Source: Methanoregula sp.
GTDB lineage: Archaea > Halobacteriota > Methanomicrobia > Methanomicrobiales > Methanospirillaceae
Assembly: GCA_003141335.1 (NCBI GenBank)
Contig: PLLR01000022.1
Coordinates: forward strand, 13,244 to 77,243
DNA length: 64,000 bases
Direction: 5' to 3'
Below, one piece after another: positions 7,973 through 18,090 of this stretch; positions within the stretch are counted from its first letter, which is position 1, and each line of letters starts with the position of its first letter. Under the pieces are notes generated by a model. The model had not been told where the DNA came from. It saw only the letters and a program-made list of their open reading frames with translations, and did not search any database. Both the position numbers and the translations under genes were made by a program.

Positions 7973-10900
7973 ATGGAGACATTCGAACGTGAACTCACCC
8001 GGATTAAAACCCACCCCTACGAACGTGAACTCACCCGGATCAAAAGCTTTCTCAAAGGGAGTCCCAAGGGGTACACGGTTACTGCCATCTCCCAGGGTAT
8101 CGGGATAAACCGCAACTCGGTGGCAAAATATCTCGATGTACTCTGTTCTTCGGGAATTGTGGAGCTGAAAATAATTGGATCAGCAAAAGTCTACTCCTTA
8201 ACAAAACGCATCCCGATATCCTCGATACTGAGCCTCTCATCAGATTATATCTTCGTGCTGGACGAGAATTTTGTCGTTACGTACGTAAATGAAAAAGTGC
8301 TGAATTTCGAAAAAAAAATATCTGAAGATATTGTTGGAAAACCCGTTGATGAGATAGGTTTTGTACTGCTGGGTGTTCCGGATATCGCTCTCGTATTACA
8401 GGAATGCACGCAAGGGAAAGACGTTCATAAAGAGATCGAGGTAACTAATGACGGGAAAACCTGGTATTTCCGCGCAAAGTTTGTTCCCAGCATCCTTGAA
8501 AACGGGAAACGGGGAATCCTGATTATCCTGGATGACGTTACCGAGATAAAACAATACCAGCGCAACCTTGAAAAGACCGTCCAGGACCGCACAAACGAAT
8601 TAACCCGTTCCACGATATCGTTAAACCAGGAAATTATCAGTCACGAAGAAGTGAAGCATGCGTTTGAAGAGAGTGAACGGAAATACCAGACGCTGATCGA
8701 ACTTGCGCAGGAAGGCATCTGGACGTTTGATGCAGAGGGCAACACCAGTTTTGTCAACCAGAAGATGTCGGAAATTCTCCTCTATCCTGTTGAAGAGATG
8801 AGGGGAAAATCCATCTTTTCCTGTACGGGTTCAAACGATCGGGCATATCTCCAGGAGAAATTCAACCGGATAAAGAGCGGGAGCAACGAGCATTTTAAAA
8901 TAATGTTTCTCAAAAAAGATATGACACCGGCCTATACGCGTTTGTCGGCATCTTCCCGCATCGATGAGTCGGGAAAATTCCTCTATGGCCTGTTTGTTGT
9001 TTCAGATATTTCGGAACTGAAAAAAATCGATGACGCCCTCAGGGAAAGTGAACTGCACTACCGCACGATCATTGAAACCTCCCCCAATGGCATCCTTGTG
9101 TATGATCTTGACGGCAGCATAAAAATGGGAAATTTCCAGGCTGCAGCCATGCTGGGATACAAAACTCCCGCCGAATTGATTGGAAAAAATATCTTTGATT
9201 ATGTTACCCCAAATGATCTGGAAAAGAGCAAGACACAATTACAAAAGACTATTGCAAAAGGGTTTACAAAAAGTTTCGAATGCAAACTGATCGCAAAAGA
9301 CAGCCAGGCATTCTGTGCAGAACTGAGTGTATCCATCATTCCTGACCAGCAGGGCAGGCCAAGCGGGTTTGTGAGTGTCCTGTCTGACGTAACAGAACGG
9401 CGCAAGGCAGAATACCTGGTCAGAAAATCAGAAGAGAAACACCGCTCTCTTGTTGAAGGGATAAGCCACATCATATTTACCACAGATACCAAAGGACTGT
9501 TCACCTATGTGAGTCCTGTTATCCAGCAGGTTTTGGGGTATACTCCCGCAGAACTGATCGGCAAACATTTCTACATCCTGGTTCCCTCTGAGCAGCGGCA
9601 TATCCTGGGAGAGAAATTAAAAGAAGCCCAGGTGGGAAAACTCGGCCCGAACGATTTTCAGATGCTTGATAAATCCGGTACCATTCACTGGGGACGTATC
9701 GTTGCCCAGCCTCTCATTGTGGGAGATAAAATACAGGGTATTACCGGCCTTATCGGGGATATAACCGATCTTAAACATATTGAGCGTGCGCTGCAGGAGA
9801 GCGAGGAGAAACTCAACCTGGCCATCAGGGGCTCAGGGTTAGGTTTGTGGGACTGGAGAGTCCAGACCGGAGAGATCGTATTTAACGACCGGTGGGCGCA
9901 TATCGTGGGGTACACGTTGCAGGAGCTCTCGCCGGTAACCATAGACACCTGGACAAAACGGGTCCATCCCGATGACCTGCAAAGATCCAATGAATCCCTC
10001 CAAAAGCATTTTGCAGGAGAAGCCCCGGATTACGATTGCGAAGTAAGAATGGTGCATAAAGACGGTCACTGGGTCTGGGTGCTCGACCGGGGTATGGTGA
10101 CCGAATGGGACAAAGACAAAAAACCCCTTCGCATGACCGGTACGCACCTCGACATCTCAGAGCGAAAAAAAGCAGAAGAAGCACTCCGGCTGGCGAACAG
10201 GAAGTTAAATCTCCTGTACAGCCTTGCGCGACATGACATCCTCAACAAGGTATCCATCCTTCTTGGATACATTGACCGGGCAAAAACCCTGGCAGATGAC
10301 AAGACACTCCTTGATTATCTTGACCGCCTGGAAAATTCAACAAAAGCGATCGGGAAATTAATTCAGTTTACCCGGGATTACAAGAATCTTGGGATAAATC
10401 CTCCCCAGTGGTTTACCGTTGAAGATCTCATGAAGGGTGCTGCGTCAGGTCTTGATCTCAATGGGATCATCCTTACGGTTGATGTGGGTGAATGGGAAAT
10501 CTATACAGATTCACAAATCATAAAAGTCTTTCAGAATATCTTTGAAAATGCACGTATCCATGGAAAGAATGCAACGGAAATCCGGGTCGGATGCAGGAAA
10601 AATGACCATGGATTATCTCTGAGTATCCAGGATAATGGCATCGGTATACCGGAAGAGTTAAAGCGGGAAATTTTTAAGCCGACGATGCTGCAGAACAGGG
10701 GGCTTGGTTTGTTCATTGCCAAAGAAATTCTTTCCATCACCGGTCTGACCATTCAGGAAACCGGCGTTGCTGGCATGGGCACACGGCTTGAGATCGGGAT
10801 TCCAACCGGGTGTTTCAGGGTGCATGAGACATTCGTGAACGGAAACAAAAAGGCAAAAGGGAATATGAATCGCACGCCGTTTGGGGAGGTTCGCCTGTGA
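7973..10900 (+). CDS. Multi-PAS sensor histidine kinase with N-terminal winged-HTH-like segment
   Basis: N-terminal GYTVTAISQGIGINRNSVAKYLDVLCSSGIVE (HTH-like), several PAS/PAC repeats, LARHDILNKVSILLGYI His region, NIFENARIHG and DNGIGIP ATPase boxes. Confidence 0.9.
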   Translation: METFERELTRIKTHPYERELTRIKSFLKGSPKGYTVTAISQGIGINRNSVAKYLDVLCSSGIVELKIIGSAKVYSLTKRIPISSILSLSSDYIFVLDENFVVTYVNEKVLNFEKKISEDIVGKPVDEIGFVLLGVPDIALVLQECTQGKDVHKEIEVTNDGKTWYFRAKFVPSILENGKRGILIILDDVTEIKQYQRNLEKTVQDRTNELTRSTISLNQEIISHEEVKHAFEESERKYQTLIELAQEGIWTFDAEGNTSFVNQKMSEILLYPVEEMRGKSIFSCTGSNDRAYLQEKFNRIKSGSNEHFKIMFLKKDMTPAYTRLSASSRIDESGKFLYGLFVVSDISELKKIDDALRESELHYRTIIETSPNGILVYDLDGSIKMGNFQAAAMLGYKTPAELIGKNIFDYVTPNDLEKSKTQLQKTIAKGFTKSFECKLIAKDSQAFCAELSVSIIPDQQGRPSGFVSVLSDVTERRKAEYLVRKSEEKHRSLVEGISHIIFTTDTKGLFTYVSPVIQQVLGYTPAELIGKHFYILVPSEQRHILGEKLKEAQVGKLGPNDFQMLDKSGTIHWGRIVAQPLIVGDKIQGITGLIGDITDLKHIERALQESEEKLNLAIRGSGLGLWDWRVQTGEIVFNDRWAHIVGYTLQELSPVTIDTWTKRVHPDDLQRSNESLQKHFAGEAPDYDCEVRMVHKDGHWVWVLDRGMVTEWDKDKKPLRMTGTHLDISERKKAEEALRLANRKLNLLYSLARHDILNKVSILLGYIDRAKTLADDKTLLDYLDRLENSTKAIGKLIQFTRDYKNLGINPPQWFTVEDLMKGAASGLDLNGIILTVDVGEWEIYTDSQIIKVFQNIFENARIHGKNATEIRVGCRKNDHGLSLSIQDNGIGIPEELKREIFKPTMLQNRGLGLFIAKEILSITGLTIQETGVAGMGTRLEIGIPTGCFRVHETFVNGNKKAKGNMNRTPFGEVRL

Positions 10901-11283
10901 TCCCGCTTCTTCTTGTTGATGATGAACCTGATATGCTCTACCTCATGCAACTCGCCTTTATGGATAGCGGGGATTATGAGGTGATCGCGTGTCCGGATGC
11001 ACGGGATGCACTGGAGATATTGAAACAGCGGACCGTTGCGGTAATAATTTCTGATTTCAGGATGCCGGTGATGAATGGCGGTGAATTTGTCAGGGTCGCC
11101 AGGGACGGGGGGTATTCGGGTTTATTTATCATCTATTCCGGGAGAGGAAAAGATCAATTGATTAAAAAAGCCTATGACGATGGCGCGGATGTTTACATAC
11201 CGAGATCCGGTGATTTCAATAAAGAGTTTGCAACCATTAAAAAGATCATCCATGATCGCCAGCCGTCCATGACAACCAGCTGA
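10897..11283 (+). CDS. Stand-alone response regulator receiver domain protein
   Basis: LLLVDDEPDMLYL, VIISDFRMPVMNG, IIYSGRG; GTG start overlaps the kinase stop; no output domain. Confidence 0.9.
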   Translation: MIPLLLVDDEPDMLYLMQLAFMDSGDYEVIACPDARDALEILKQRTVAVIISDFRMPVMNGGEFVRVARDGGYSGLFIIYSGRGKDQLIKKAYDDGADVYIPRSGDFNKEFATIKKIIHDRQPSMTTS

Positions 11284-11433
11284 TCGTAGCTGGGATATTT
11301 GGTCTACAATTCCCCCACGTGTGAATAGTGATATAATGGTGAGACTACTGCTTTGAGGCAACTAAACTTATAACCCCCTTATCATTAAGGGATGCAAACG
11401 GATTATTGTCAGAAGCAATGTACTTATGAGGTT

Positions 11434-11500
11434 TCCCATCCCTGATGGGGTCGCGGCGACGTCTCGTCGGGTTGCCGTTGGGCAGGAAGGTTTATACAGA
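11434..11500. repeat. Degenerate dispersed repeat, copy 1 (partial, inverted relative to copy 2)
   Basis: tcccatccctgatggggtcgc matches reverse complement of 15165-15185 at 20/21 positions; followed by gggcaggaaggttt. Confidence 0.55.
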
Positions 11501-11797
11501 TCGCTTTTTAGTTCATGGATCGTTGAGATGAAGCCGTTTGATCCATTATATTGCCCCCCTCCTCTAAACCGATTGAACCGCAGCACAAAGAAGCCCTGTC
11601 TGGGGCGGAGGTGTTCATCGTAATCGGGGTATGCGGGCATTTTGCCTCCATCAATGAAAATTTGGATATATCCTGATTACCCGCTCATTTGATGAAGAAA
11701 AAATGTGTAATTGGTTGCTGTTCTTACAAATTCAGGTGTCTTACTCAGATCCTCCTCGCATGATGCTGTTGGTGTTATTGTAGTGCCAGAGTTTCTG

Positions 11798-12037
11798 TCA
11801 GGGATGTTTCCCGGTATCCCCGGAATCGTCATCACCGATGATCTCTGTTACTCTTCCCACCAGACCCCCTTTCAATCTCACTTTGATCCCGTGCGGGTGA
11901 GAGAGCGAGCTGGTCAGGATCTCCTGTACGATACCCCGCGTCTTTTTGTTGCTGTGCTGATCCTCTTTCCGGATAATATCTACGGTAAGCCCAATCCGGA
12001 TTGAGCCCCGTTGCTGTCCATTCCTGTGTGGTTCCAT
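11798..12037 (-). CDS. YwbE/DUF2196 family protein
   Basis: IRIGLTVDIIRKEDQHSNKKTRGIVQEILTSSLSHPHGIKVRLKGGLVGRVTEII matches the YwbE pattern (IVLK.DQRTGK.T.GIVKDILTNS..HPHGIKVRL.DG.VGRV). Confidence 0.8.
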   Translation of the reverse strand: MEPHRNGQQRGSIRIGLTVDIIRKEDQHSNKKTRGIVQEILTSSLSHPHGIKVRLKGGLVGRVTEIIGDDDSGDTGKHP

Positions 12038-12118
12038 GATCCTGGTTTTTCCGACTGGTACATTGCATTCGAAACAGTAAACCTGCGTTATTGATGAGAG
12101 GAGAGATTAAAAAAAATA

Positions 12119-12862
12119 TCAGGCTGAGGGCAGGGGTGTATCATAGGTTCCGATGCCGCTTGTTAGTGTACCTTTCATTGTCGCCCAGCCATCGTGAGAT
12201 CCGGACATCAGCAGGCTGGTCACCGTAGTGTACTCATTGAACCCCGGCTCAAAAATGTTCCAGCTGTTTCTCCCAACAATAGTCGAGGTAATATTCACTG
12301 ATGCGCCCGGCGCTGCCTCGTAATCAGCATACAGTGAAGTGACATAATGATAACACTGCGGGGTTTCCTTTACTATGGGACCGGCCGGGGGGCAGGCAAC
12401 CGGCTGGAGTTCCCTGACCGGGTGGAACAGGGCACTGTTTTTGATCGGCTCCCGGGTATCGATCAGTTTGTTTGATTGCATCTCTGATGACAACGTGAGG
12501 GTAAAGGGCTTGGCCGGGTTCGTTCCCCCCGGGGGTGTGATTGCAGGTGTGGCAATCTTGACCATCGTTGCCTTACCCGTGTCATAGAGCGTTACTGTCC
12601 AGTCATGGGGAAGCCCGGCAATAGCGTGTGCGCTGTATCGTGCCACAATGGGGGAATTGCCCAAAGGATCTGCCGGTACCGGAATAAAGAGCGTCACATT
12701 GGAGAGCGTGGAATCCGTAGTGATGGTGCAGGTGTAGGAATACGTGCTGGATAACGAGTTCAGGTACGCAGATTCCACAAACCCCTGATAGGCAACCACT
12801 GATATGAATGCAATAAGAATGATGATCAACATGCCGAGTGAAATTTTGATAATTTTATCCAT
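12119..12862 (-). CDS. Hypothetical secreted/membrane-anchored protein
   Basis: N-terminal TM segment IIKISLGMLIIILIAFISVVAYQGF followed by an extracellular-type Ser/Thr/Pro-rich domain. Confidence 0.65.
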   Translation of the reverse strand: MDKIIKISLGMLIIILIAFISVVAYQGFVESAYLNSLSSTYSYTCTITTDSTLSNVTLFIPVPADPLGNSPIVARYSAHAIAGLPHDWTVTLYDTGKATMVKIATPAITPPGGTNPAKPFTLTLSSEMQSNKLIDTREPIKNSALFHPVRELQPVACPPAGPIVKETPQCYHYVTSLYADYEAAPGASVNITSTIVGRNSWNIFEPGFNEYTTVTSLLMSGSHDGWATMKGTLTSGIGTYDTPLPSA

Positions 12863-13080
12863 TGAAATACTCCTTCTTGTCAGGTGATGTCAGCTAAAAA
12901 GCCCCTGCATTTTTCTTGTATGCATTGCCGCATCCCCGCTCAGGCAAGAGAAGTATTGACAGGGAGTGATTGAATACCTGTCGATGAAAACAAGGGGGCT
13001 CTCGGGGGCTCTCTTTTGACAGGGAATTTTTCCTTGCATGGATCACCATGCCTATATGGTTGTGAGAAAAAGAAAAGATC

Positions 13081-14361
13081 ATGGATACCCTGCCAACCCT
13101 CGTGCTCGGCAACGTGACCCTTCAGGCAGGGCGCGTTGTGGATATCACTCTTGCCGGTGGCAGGGTTGCTCACGCGGGCGCAGGTCAGGGTACAACAGAG
13201 TATATTAATTGTTCCGGATACCTTGTCGTCCCGGCAGCAATCGACATGCATGTGCATATGCGGGGGGGTACCCAGTCGGCAAAGGAAGACTGGAAGAGCG
13301 GCAGTATGAGTGCACTTGCCGGGGGTGTGACCGTGGTCGTGGACCAGCCCAACACCCTGCCTTCCATCGATACACCCCAGCGACTGGGGGACCGTGTCTG
13401 TGATGCACAGGTAAACTCCCTGTGCCATTTTGCCATCAACAGCAGTGTGACGGCAAAAACTCCCCTTGAGGAGATGTGGCAGGCAGGAGCCATGGCATTT
13501 GGCGAGACTTTTTTTGCCCCGTCCAGTTATGGGGATGTGATCGGTGATGCACACTTGAGCCTGGCCATGGACCGCATTCATGCAGTTGATGGCCTTCTTA
13601 CGATTCATGCCGAAGAGGTTTCAAAAACTCCTCCCGACACGGGGTTGCTCTCGCATGACCAGGTTCGATCGCCGGAAGGGGAATTCCTGGCGGTAAAAGC
13701 AGTGCAACGATTGAACAAGAGAGGGTGCCGTCTCCACTTCTGCCATCTCAGTACGAAGAGATCCATTGACGCTGCATCGGGTTCGGTTGAGGTGACTCCC
13801 CATCATCTCTTCTTATCTCTGGAAGATTTTGAGAACACCGATGCCTTCGGCAAGGTGAACCCCCCGCTCCGCAATGAAAAGGAGCGAAAGCAACTCTTTT
13901 CGCGGTGGGACAGGATCGATATCATTGCATCCGATCATGCTCCTCATACCCGCGCAGAAAAAACAGGGGATTTTTCCCGTGCCCCGAGTGGTATTCCCGG
14001 TGTTGAGACCATGATGCCGCTACTTCTGGCACGGGTCATCGAAGGCAAAATCTCCCTGCAGTCAGTGATTGAAAAAACATCGTATAAACCGGCGGAGGTG
14101 CTGGGAATTCCCCGCGCCGGTTTTAGCGTGGGGGACCGTGCGGATTTTGCCATCTACCCAAAAATTCCCGGCCCGATCACCACGGAAATGCTGCACAGTA
14201 AATGTGACTGGACTCCCTTTGAGGGTCACATGTCTCTCTTCCCCACAACGGTCATCATGGGCGGGAAGATCGTGTACCAGGACGGGGAATTTTTCACTCC
14301 AGAACCCCATTGGTTCTCCGGAAAAGGCCTCATTAAGAATACCGGAACCACCTGGCCGTAG
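13081..14361 (+). CDS. pyrC: Dihydroorotase
   Basis: VVPAAIDMHVHMRGG, TIHAEE, HFCHLST, IIASDHAPHT. Confidence 0.93.
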   Translation: MDTLPTLVLGNVTLQAGRVVDITLAGGRVAHAGAGQGTTEYINCSGYLVVPAAIDMHVHMRGGTQSAKEDWKSGSMSALAGGVTVVVDQPNTLPSIDTPQRLGDRVCDAQVNSLCHFAINSSVTAKTPLEEMWQAGAMAFGETFFAPSSYGDVIGDAHLSLAMDRIHAVDGLLTIHAEEVSKTPPDTGLLSHDQVRSPEGEFLAVKAVQRLNKRGCRLHFCHLSTKRSIDAASGSVEVTPHHLFLSLEDFENTDAFGKVNPPLRNEKERKQLFSRWDRIDIIASDHAPHTRAEKTGDFSRAPSGIPGVETMMPLLLARVIEGKISLQSVIEKTSYKPAEVLGIPRAGFSVGDRADFAIYPKIPGPITTEMLHSKCDWTPFEGHMSLFPTTVIMGGKIVYQDGEFFTPEPHWFSGKGLIKNTGTTWP

Positions 14362-14636
14362 TTCACCGGGCGTTCGCTTTCAGCGACCCCACAGTCGTAT
14401 TCACCTCATCCCCAAGTGCTAAATAGCAAAAAACAAAATGGATACTGCCGATACAGCGCATCCATAGGTCCCCGGGTGATTGATTGACAAGCGTCTGTAT
14501 GTGATCCACGGGACAACCCGGATGCGCGACAGGCAGCGCCCGGCAGGGTTTAAACACAGGTGAAGAACGGCAGCATGCCACTGGTGATCCATGTGCGTTA
14601 ATGCCGGGCAACATTCCTTTACCTGAGGGATCACTC

Positions 14637-14957
14637 ATGCCAGATATCGCGGATGCTCTTTCAGAAGACCGGCATGGCACGATTATCGCCCTTGAGATAA
14701 CAGCCGGCGCAAAGACCGATTCCTTTCCTGCAGGCTATAACGAGTGGCGAAAGACTATCGGTTGTCGCGTTACCGCTCCTGCATCAGAGGGAAAGGCAAA
14801 CCATGCAATAATTACGTTAATTTCTGAAAGGCTAGCCGTACCTGCCACAAAGGTGAGTATTCAATCCGGTGCCACCACCTCAAAAAAGCGGGTGCTCGTG
14901 GCGGGGATGAGTAAACCAGATCTTCTTGATCGGTTGAACGGCATCTCCGGATTGTAG
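14637..14957 (+). CDS. DUF167/YggU family protein
   Basis: GTIIALEITAGAKTDSF...CRVTAPASEGKANHAIITLISERLAVP..KVSIQSGATTSKKRVLV; start placed at internal ATG 14637. Confidence 0.87.
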   Translation: MPDIADALSEDRHGTIIALEITAGAKTDSFPAGYNEWRKTIGCRVTAPASEGKANHAIITLISERLAVPATKVSIQSGATTSKKRVLVAGMSKPDLLDRLNGISGL

Positions 14958-15010
14958 TGTTTTTTTGTCTCTTTGCTGTTTTTTAGTGGGTAACGCATGT
15001 ATTGAGAGAA

Positions 15011-15195
15011 TTACAAAGATGGGGGCTGATGCCCCATACCCCCTGTACGATAAACGCCGCCGCTCCAGAAGGGACGCCCCCGCGGTGGTTCGAGTACATT
15101 TTTTATGAGCGTGATTTTTAAAAAAACCGCCTTGCCCAGCGAGGCTAAAAAACGAGGTGGTCGAGCGACCCCATCAGGGGTGGGATACATCAAGA
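15011..15195. repeat. Degenerate dispersed repeat, copy 2
   Basis: aaacgccgccgctccagaagggacgcccccg...accgccttgcccagcgagg...gcgaccccatcaggggtggga; related to 11434-11500 and 58297-58400. Confidence 0.6.
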
Positions 15196-15421
15196 ACGAA
15201 ATTTGATAACATAACTAACCCACATGAGATGACGATGAGCCGGTTTTTGTTTCACTGCATCAGATTCTCCAATAAAATTGTTATCTAAAAAAAAAGTATC
15301 GTTGTTTTTCCCGCTGGTAATTAACGTTATCAGACAATTTAAGTAATTTTACCTGATATATATAAGATATACCTATGATCAGGCATTACATGATTTGTAT
15401 GATTCATGGGGGTGCGTTTAC

Positions 15422-16660
15422 GTGTATTCACCGGATACTACCAAGTACCTTATTCATATCAGCCTCACTGCAGAGGGGGTGGTCGAGAAACCTGACGTAG
15501 TTGGTGCCATTTTCGGGCAGACTGAAGGGTTACTCGGCGAAGACTTAGACCTGCGGGATCTCCAGAGGACAGGGCGTGTCGGGCGTATTGACGTCCAGAT
15601 AACCAGCAAGAAGGGCGAGACAAAAGGGGAGATTTTGATCTCCACCTCGCTTGACCGCGCAGAGACAGCCATCCTTGCCGCTTCACTTGAGACGATCGAT
15701 CGGGTCGGGCCCTGCATTGCCCATGTCACCGTGGAATCCATTGAGGATATCCGCGTTGTCAAACGGAAAAAGATTGTCGAGCGTGCAAAAGAGATACTCC
15801 TGGACCGGTTTGAAGATGGGGTTATTGACAGCGATGAACTGCTGGATGATGTCCGGCAGGTCATACGGATTGAAAAGATCGGGTCCTTAGGAGAAGAGAA
15901 GATCCCCGTGGGTCCCAATGTCCAGGACTCGGATGCCATTATAATCGTTGAAGGCAGGGCTGATGTGCTGAATCTTCTCCGTTACGGGATAAAAAATGCT
16001 GTTGCAGTGGAGGGAACGCACATCCCCAGAATCGTAGTGGAGTTGTGCGAAAAGAAGACTGCTACGGCTTTTTTTGACGGTGACCGCGGGGGTGAGCTGA
16101 TCCTGCGTGAGCTCTTACAGGTTGCCGATATCGACTTTGTTGCCTTCTCTCCCAAAGGGAAAAGCGTTGAAGACATGGCCAGGAAGGAGGTTATCAAGAC
16201 CCTGCGGAACAAAGTGCCGGTTGAATACGTCCGCGACCAGTATTTTGAAGATTCCGCAGAGCTCCCGCAGGAGCTGCGGATCCCACGAACCTCCTCCCAT
16301 GAAGATGGCGAGGATGCAGACAGAAAAGGAAAGCTTCCTGCAGGCATGAAACGGTCACGGGAAGCAAGGAAAGGCGGACCGCTCACGCTCCGGGATCATA
16401 TCGATGATGTGAGGGGGAACAGCCTTGCCCGGTTTCTCACCGATGACCTGACCGTGGCAAAAGAACTGCAATCCGATGAAGTGGAAAAAGGCGTCGAGAC
16501 TGTAGACAGTTCTGTTACCGGTCTTGTGGTCGACCGGACTGTCGACCAGAAACTCCTTGACCGGCTGGTGGGGAAGGGACTTGCATATGTGGCGGCAAAG
16601 GATTTCAAGGGGATTATCAAACGCCCGTTATCGATCCGTCTGATGAAAATGGGGTCGTAA
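15422..16660 (+). CDS. dnaG: Archaeal DnaG-type primase (Toprim)
   Basis: [55 protein letters not shown]; Toprim [16 protein letters not shown]; in-frame GTG at 15422 likely start. Confidence 0.95.
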   Translation: MYSPDTTKYLIHISLTAEGVVEKPDVVGAIFGQTEGLLGEDLDLRDLQRTGRVGRIDVQITSKKGETKGEILISTSLDRAETAILAASLETIDRVGPCIAHVTVESIEDIRVVKRKKIVERAKEILLDRFEDGVIDSDELLDDVRQVIRIEKIGSLGEEKIPVGPNVQDSDAIIIVEGRADVLNLLRYGIKNAVAVEGTHIPRIVVELCEKKTATAFFDGDRGGELILRELLQVADIDFVAFSPKGKSVEDMARKEVIKTLRNKVPVEYVRDQYFEDSAELPQELRIPRTSSHEDGEDADRKGKLPAGMKRSREARKGGPLTLRDHIDDVRGNSLARFLTDDLTVAKELQSDEVEKGVETVDSSVTGLVVDRTVDQKLLDRLVGKGLAYVAAKDFKGIIKRPLSIRLMKMGS

Positions 16661-16721
16661 TATCCTTTCAGGGATACGTATTTATGGTACGTAAAACTAT
16701 GTTATTGTCCGGAGTAATCGT

Positions 16722-17003
16722 ATGCATAAAGAGGAACTGATCAACCTTCACCAGATGCTCTATGAAGTAAAAATTTACTTTGAAGGCTTGAATCCCGACC
16801 TCAAATTTCTCCAGTACAATGCATTAAAGATCACACCCTCCCAGCAACACAAGAGCAAGATGGAGCATAAGTATGCGATCTTTGTCCTGGGAAACGAGAT
16901 TGCCAACGCAATGAAGGAAGTAGATTATTCGTCCTCAAGCAGGATATCGGCACGAATGAAGGAACTTGCTGAAAGAACCCTCAAAGAAATGGATGAATCA
17001 TAA
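16722..17003 (+). CDS. UPF0058 family protein
   Basis: MHKEELINLHQMLYEVKIYFEG...YNALKITPSQQHKSKMEHKYAIFVLGNEIANAM. Confidence 0.8.
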   Translation: MHKEELINLHQMLYEVKIYFEGLNPDLKFLQYNALKITPSQQHKSKMEHKYAIFVLGNEIANAMKEVDYSSSSRISARMKELAERTLKEMDES

Positions 17004-17142
17004 TTTTTGGTTCTTCAAACAATTTCTGTACTCTTCTTCCCGATACAATCCCTTTTCTTTTCCCTGACAGCGGTTGTTCTTCCCCGCAATAATTCCCGAT
17101 GATGAAGATACGTTAAAATCAGATCACGATCGATGATCGCTC

Positions 17143-18078
17143 ATGCAGTATTATACCGATACTGAATGGGGACTTGATATCGGGCAGGTCAATATGGCTG
17201 TGGAATCGGCATTCGCTGATCATGGACGGGGACTTGTCCAGATGCCCCCCAAAGTATACATCACGCTGCCCGACGGTGATTTCAGGACGATGCCGGCGTA
17301 CCTTCCCTCACTGTCCATTGCGGGTGTGAAAATTGTGAATGTCCATCCCAACAATACAAAAAAAGGACTTCCAACGGTGATGGCCCTTACCATAATCCTT
17401 GATATTGAGAGCGGTCAGCCCATTGCTGTGATCAATGCAACACAACTTACGGATATGCGGACGGGTGCAGCGGGTGCTGTCGCCGGCAAATACCTGTCTG
17501 CCAAAAAAGAGATTATCCTTGGGGTTATTGGTACGGGCAGGCAGGCACAAGCCCAGGTTACGGCGATCTCGCGGGAACTGAAGATCCGGCAGGTAAAGAT
17601 CTGGAGCCGTAATCCTGAACATATCCGGAAATTTGCTGACCGGTTTATGGAATTTCCCTGCCGTGCCTCTTCCCTGGAAAACGCCTGCGATTGCGACGTC
17701 CTCGTTACCACGACCCCCTCAAGAAGCCCCCTTGTCAGGAGTGAATGGATCCATGAAGGGACCCACATCAATGCCATAGGAGCGGATGCCCCCGGAAAAG
17801 AGGAACTTGATCCTGCCCTGATCCTGCGTGCCCAGGTCTTTGTTGATGATCCTGCCCAGGCAATCCATTCAGGTGAAATTAACGTACCGATAAGCCAGGG
17901 CATTTACCGTGCAACGGACATTGCCGGAACTCTTGGTGAAGTGGTGATTGGAAAGAAAAAAAGGGCCGGTCCAGACACCATCACTATCTTTGACTCTACC
18001 GGGCTTGCCATCCAGGACCTTGCGATTGCCAGGATAGCAATGAAGCACGGGAAAACGATTGATCTCCCGTTTCCCTAA
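17143..18078 (+). CDS. Ornithine cyclodeaminase / alanine dehydrogenase family
   Basis: PPKVYITLPDGDFRTMPAYLP, TQLTDMRTGAAGAVAGKYL, GVIGTGRQAQAQV, INAIGADAPGKEELDP. Confidence 0.9.
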   Translation: MQYYTDTEWGLDIGQVNMAVESAFADHGRGLVQMPPKVYITLPDGDFRTMPAYLPSLSIAGVKIVNVHPNNTKKGLPTVMALTIILDIESGQPIAVINATQLTDMRTGAAGAVAGKYLSAKKEIILGVIGTGRQAQAQVTAISRELKIRQVKIWSRNPEHIRKFADRFMEFPCRASSLENACDCDVLVTTTPSRSPLVRSEWIHEGTHINAIGADAPGKEELDPALILRAQVFVDDPAQAIHSGEINVPISQGIYRATDIAGTLGEVVIGKKKRAGPDTITIFDSTGLAIQDLAIARIAMKHGKTIDLPFP

Positions 18079-18090
18079 AAAAAAGAGCAA

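Noticed and set aside
12940-13608. 222-aa minus-strand ORF
   Set aside because: Antisense to dihydroorotase, which has clear catalytic motifs.
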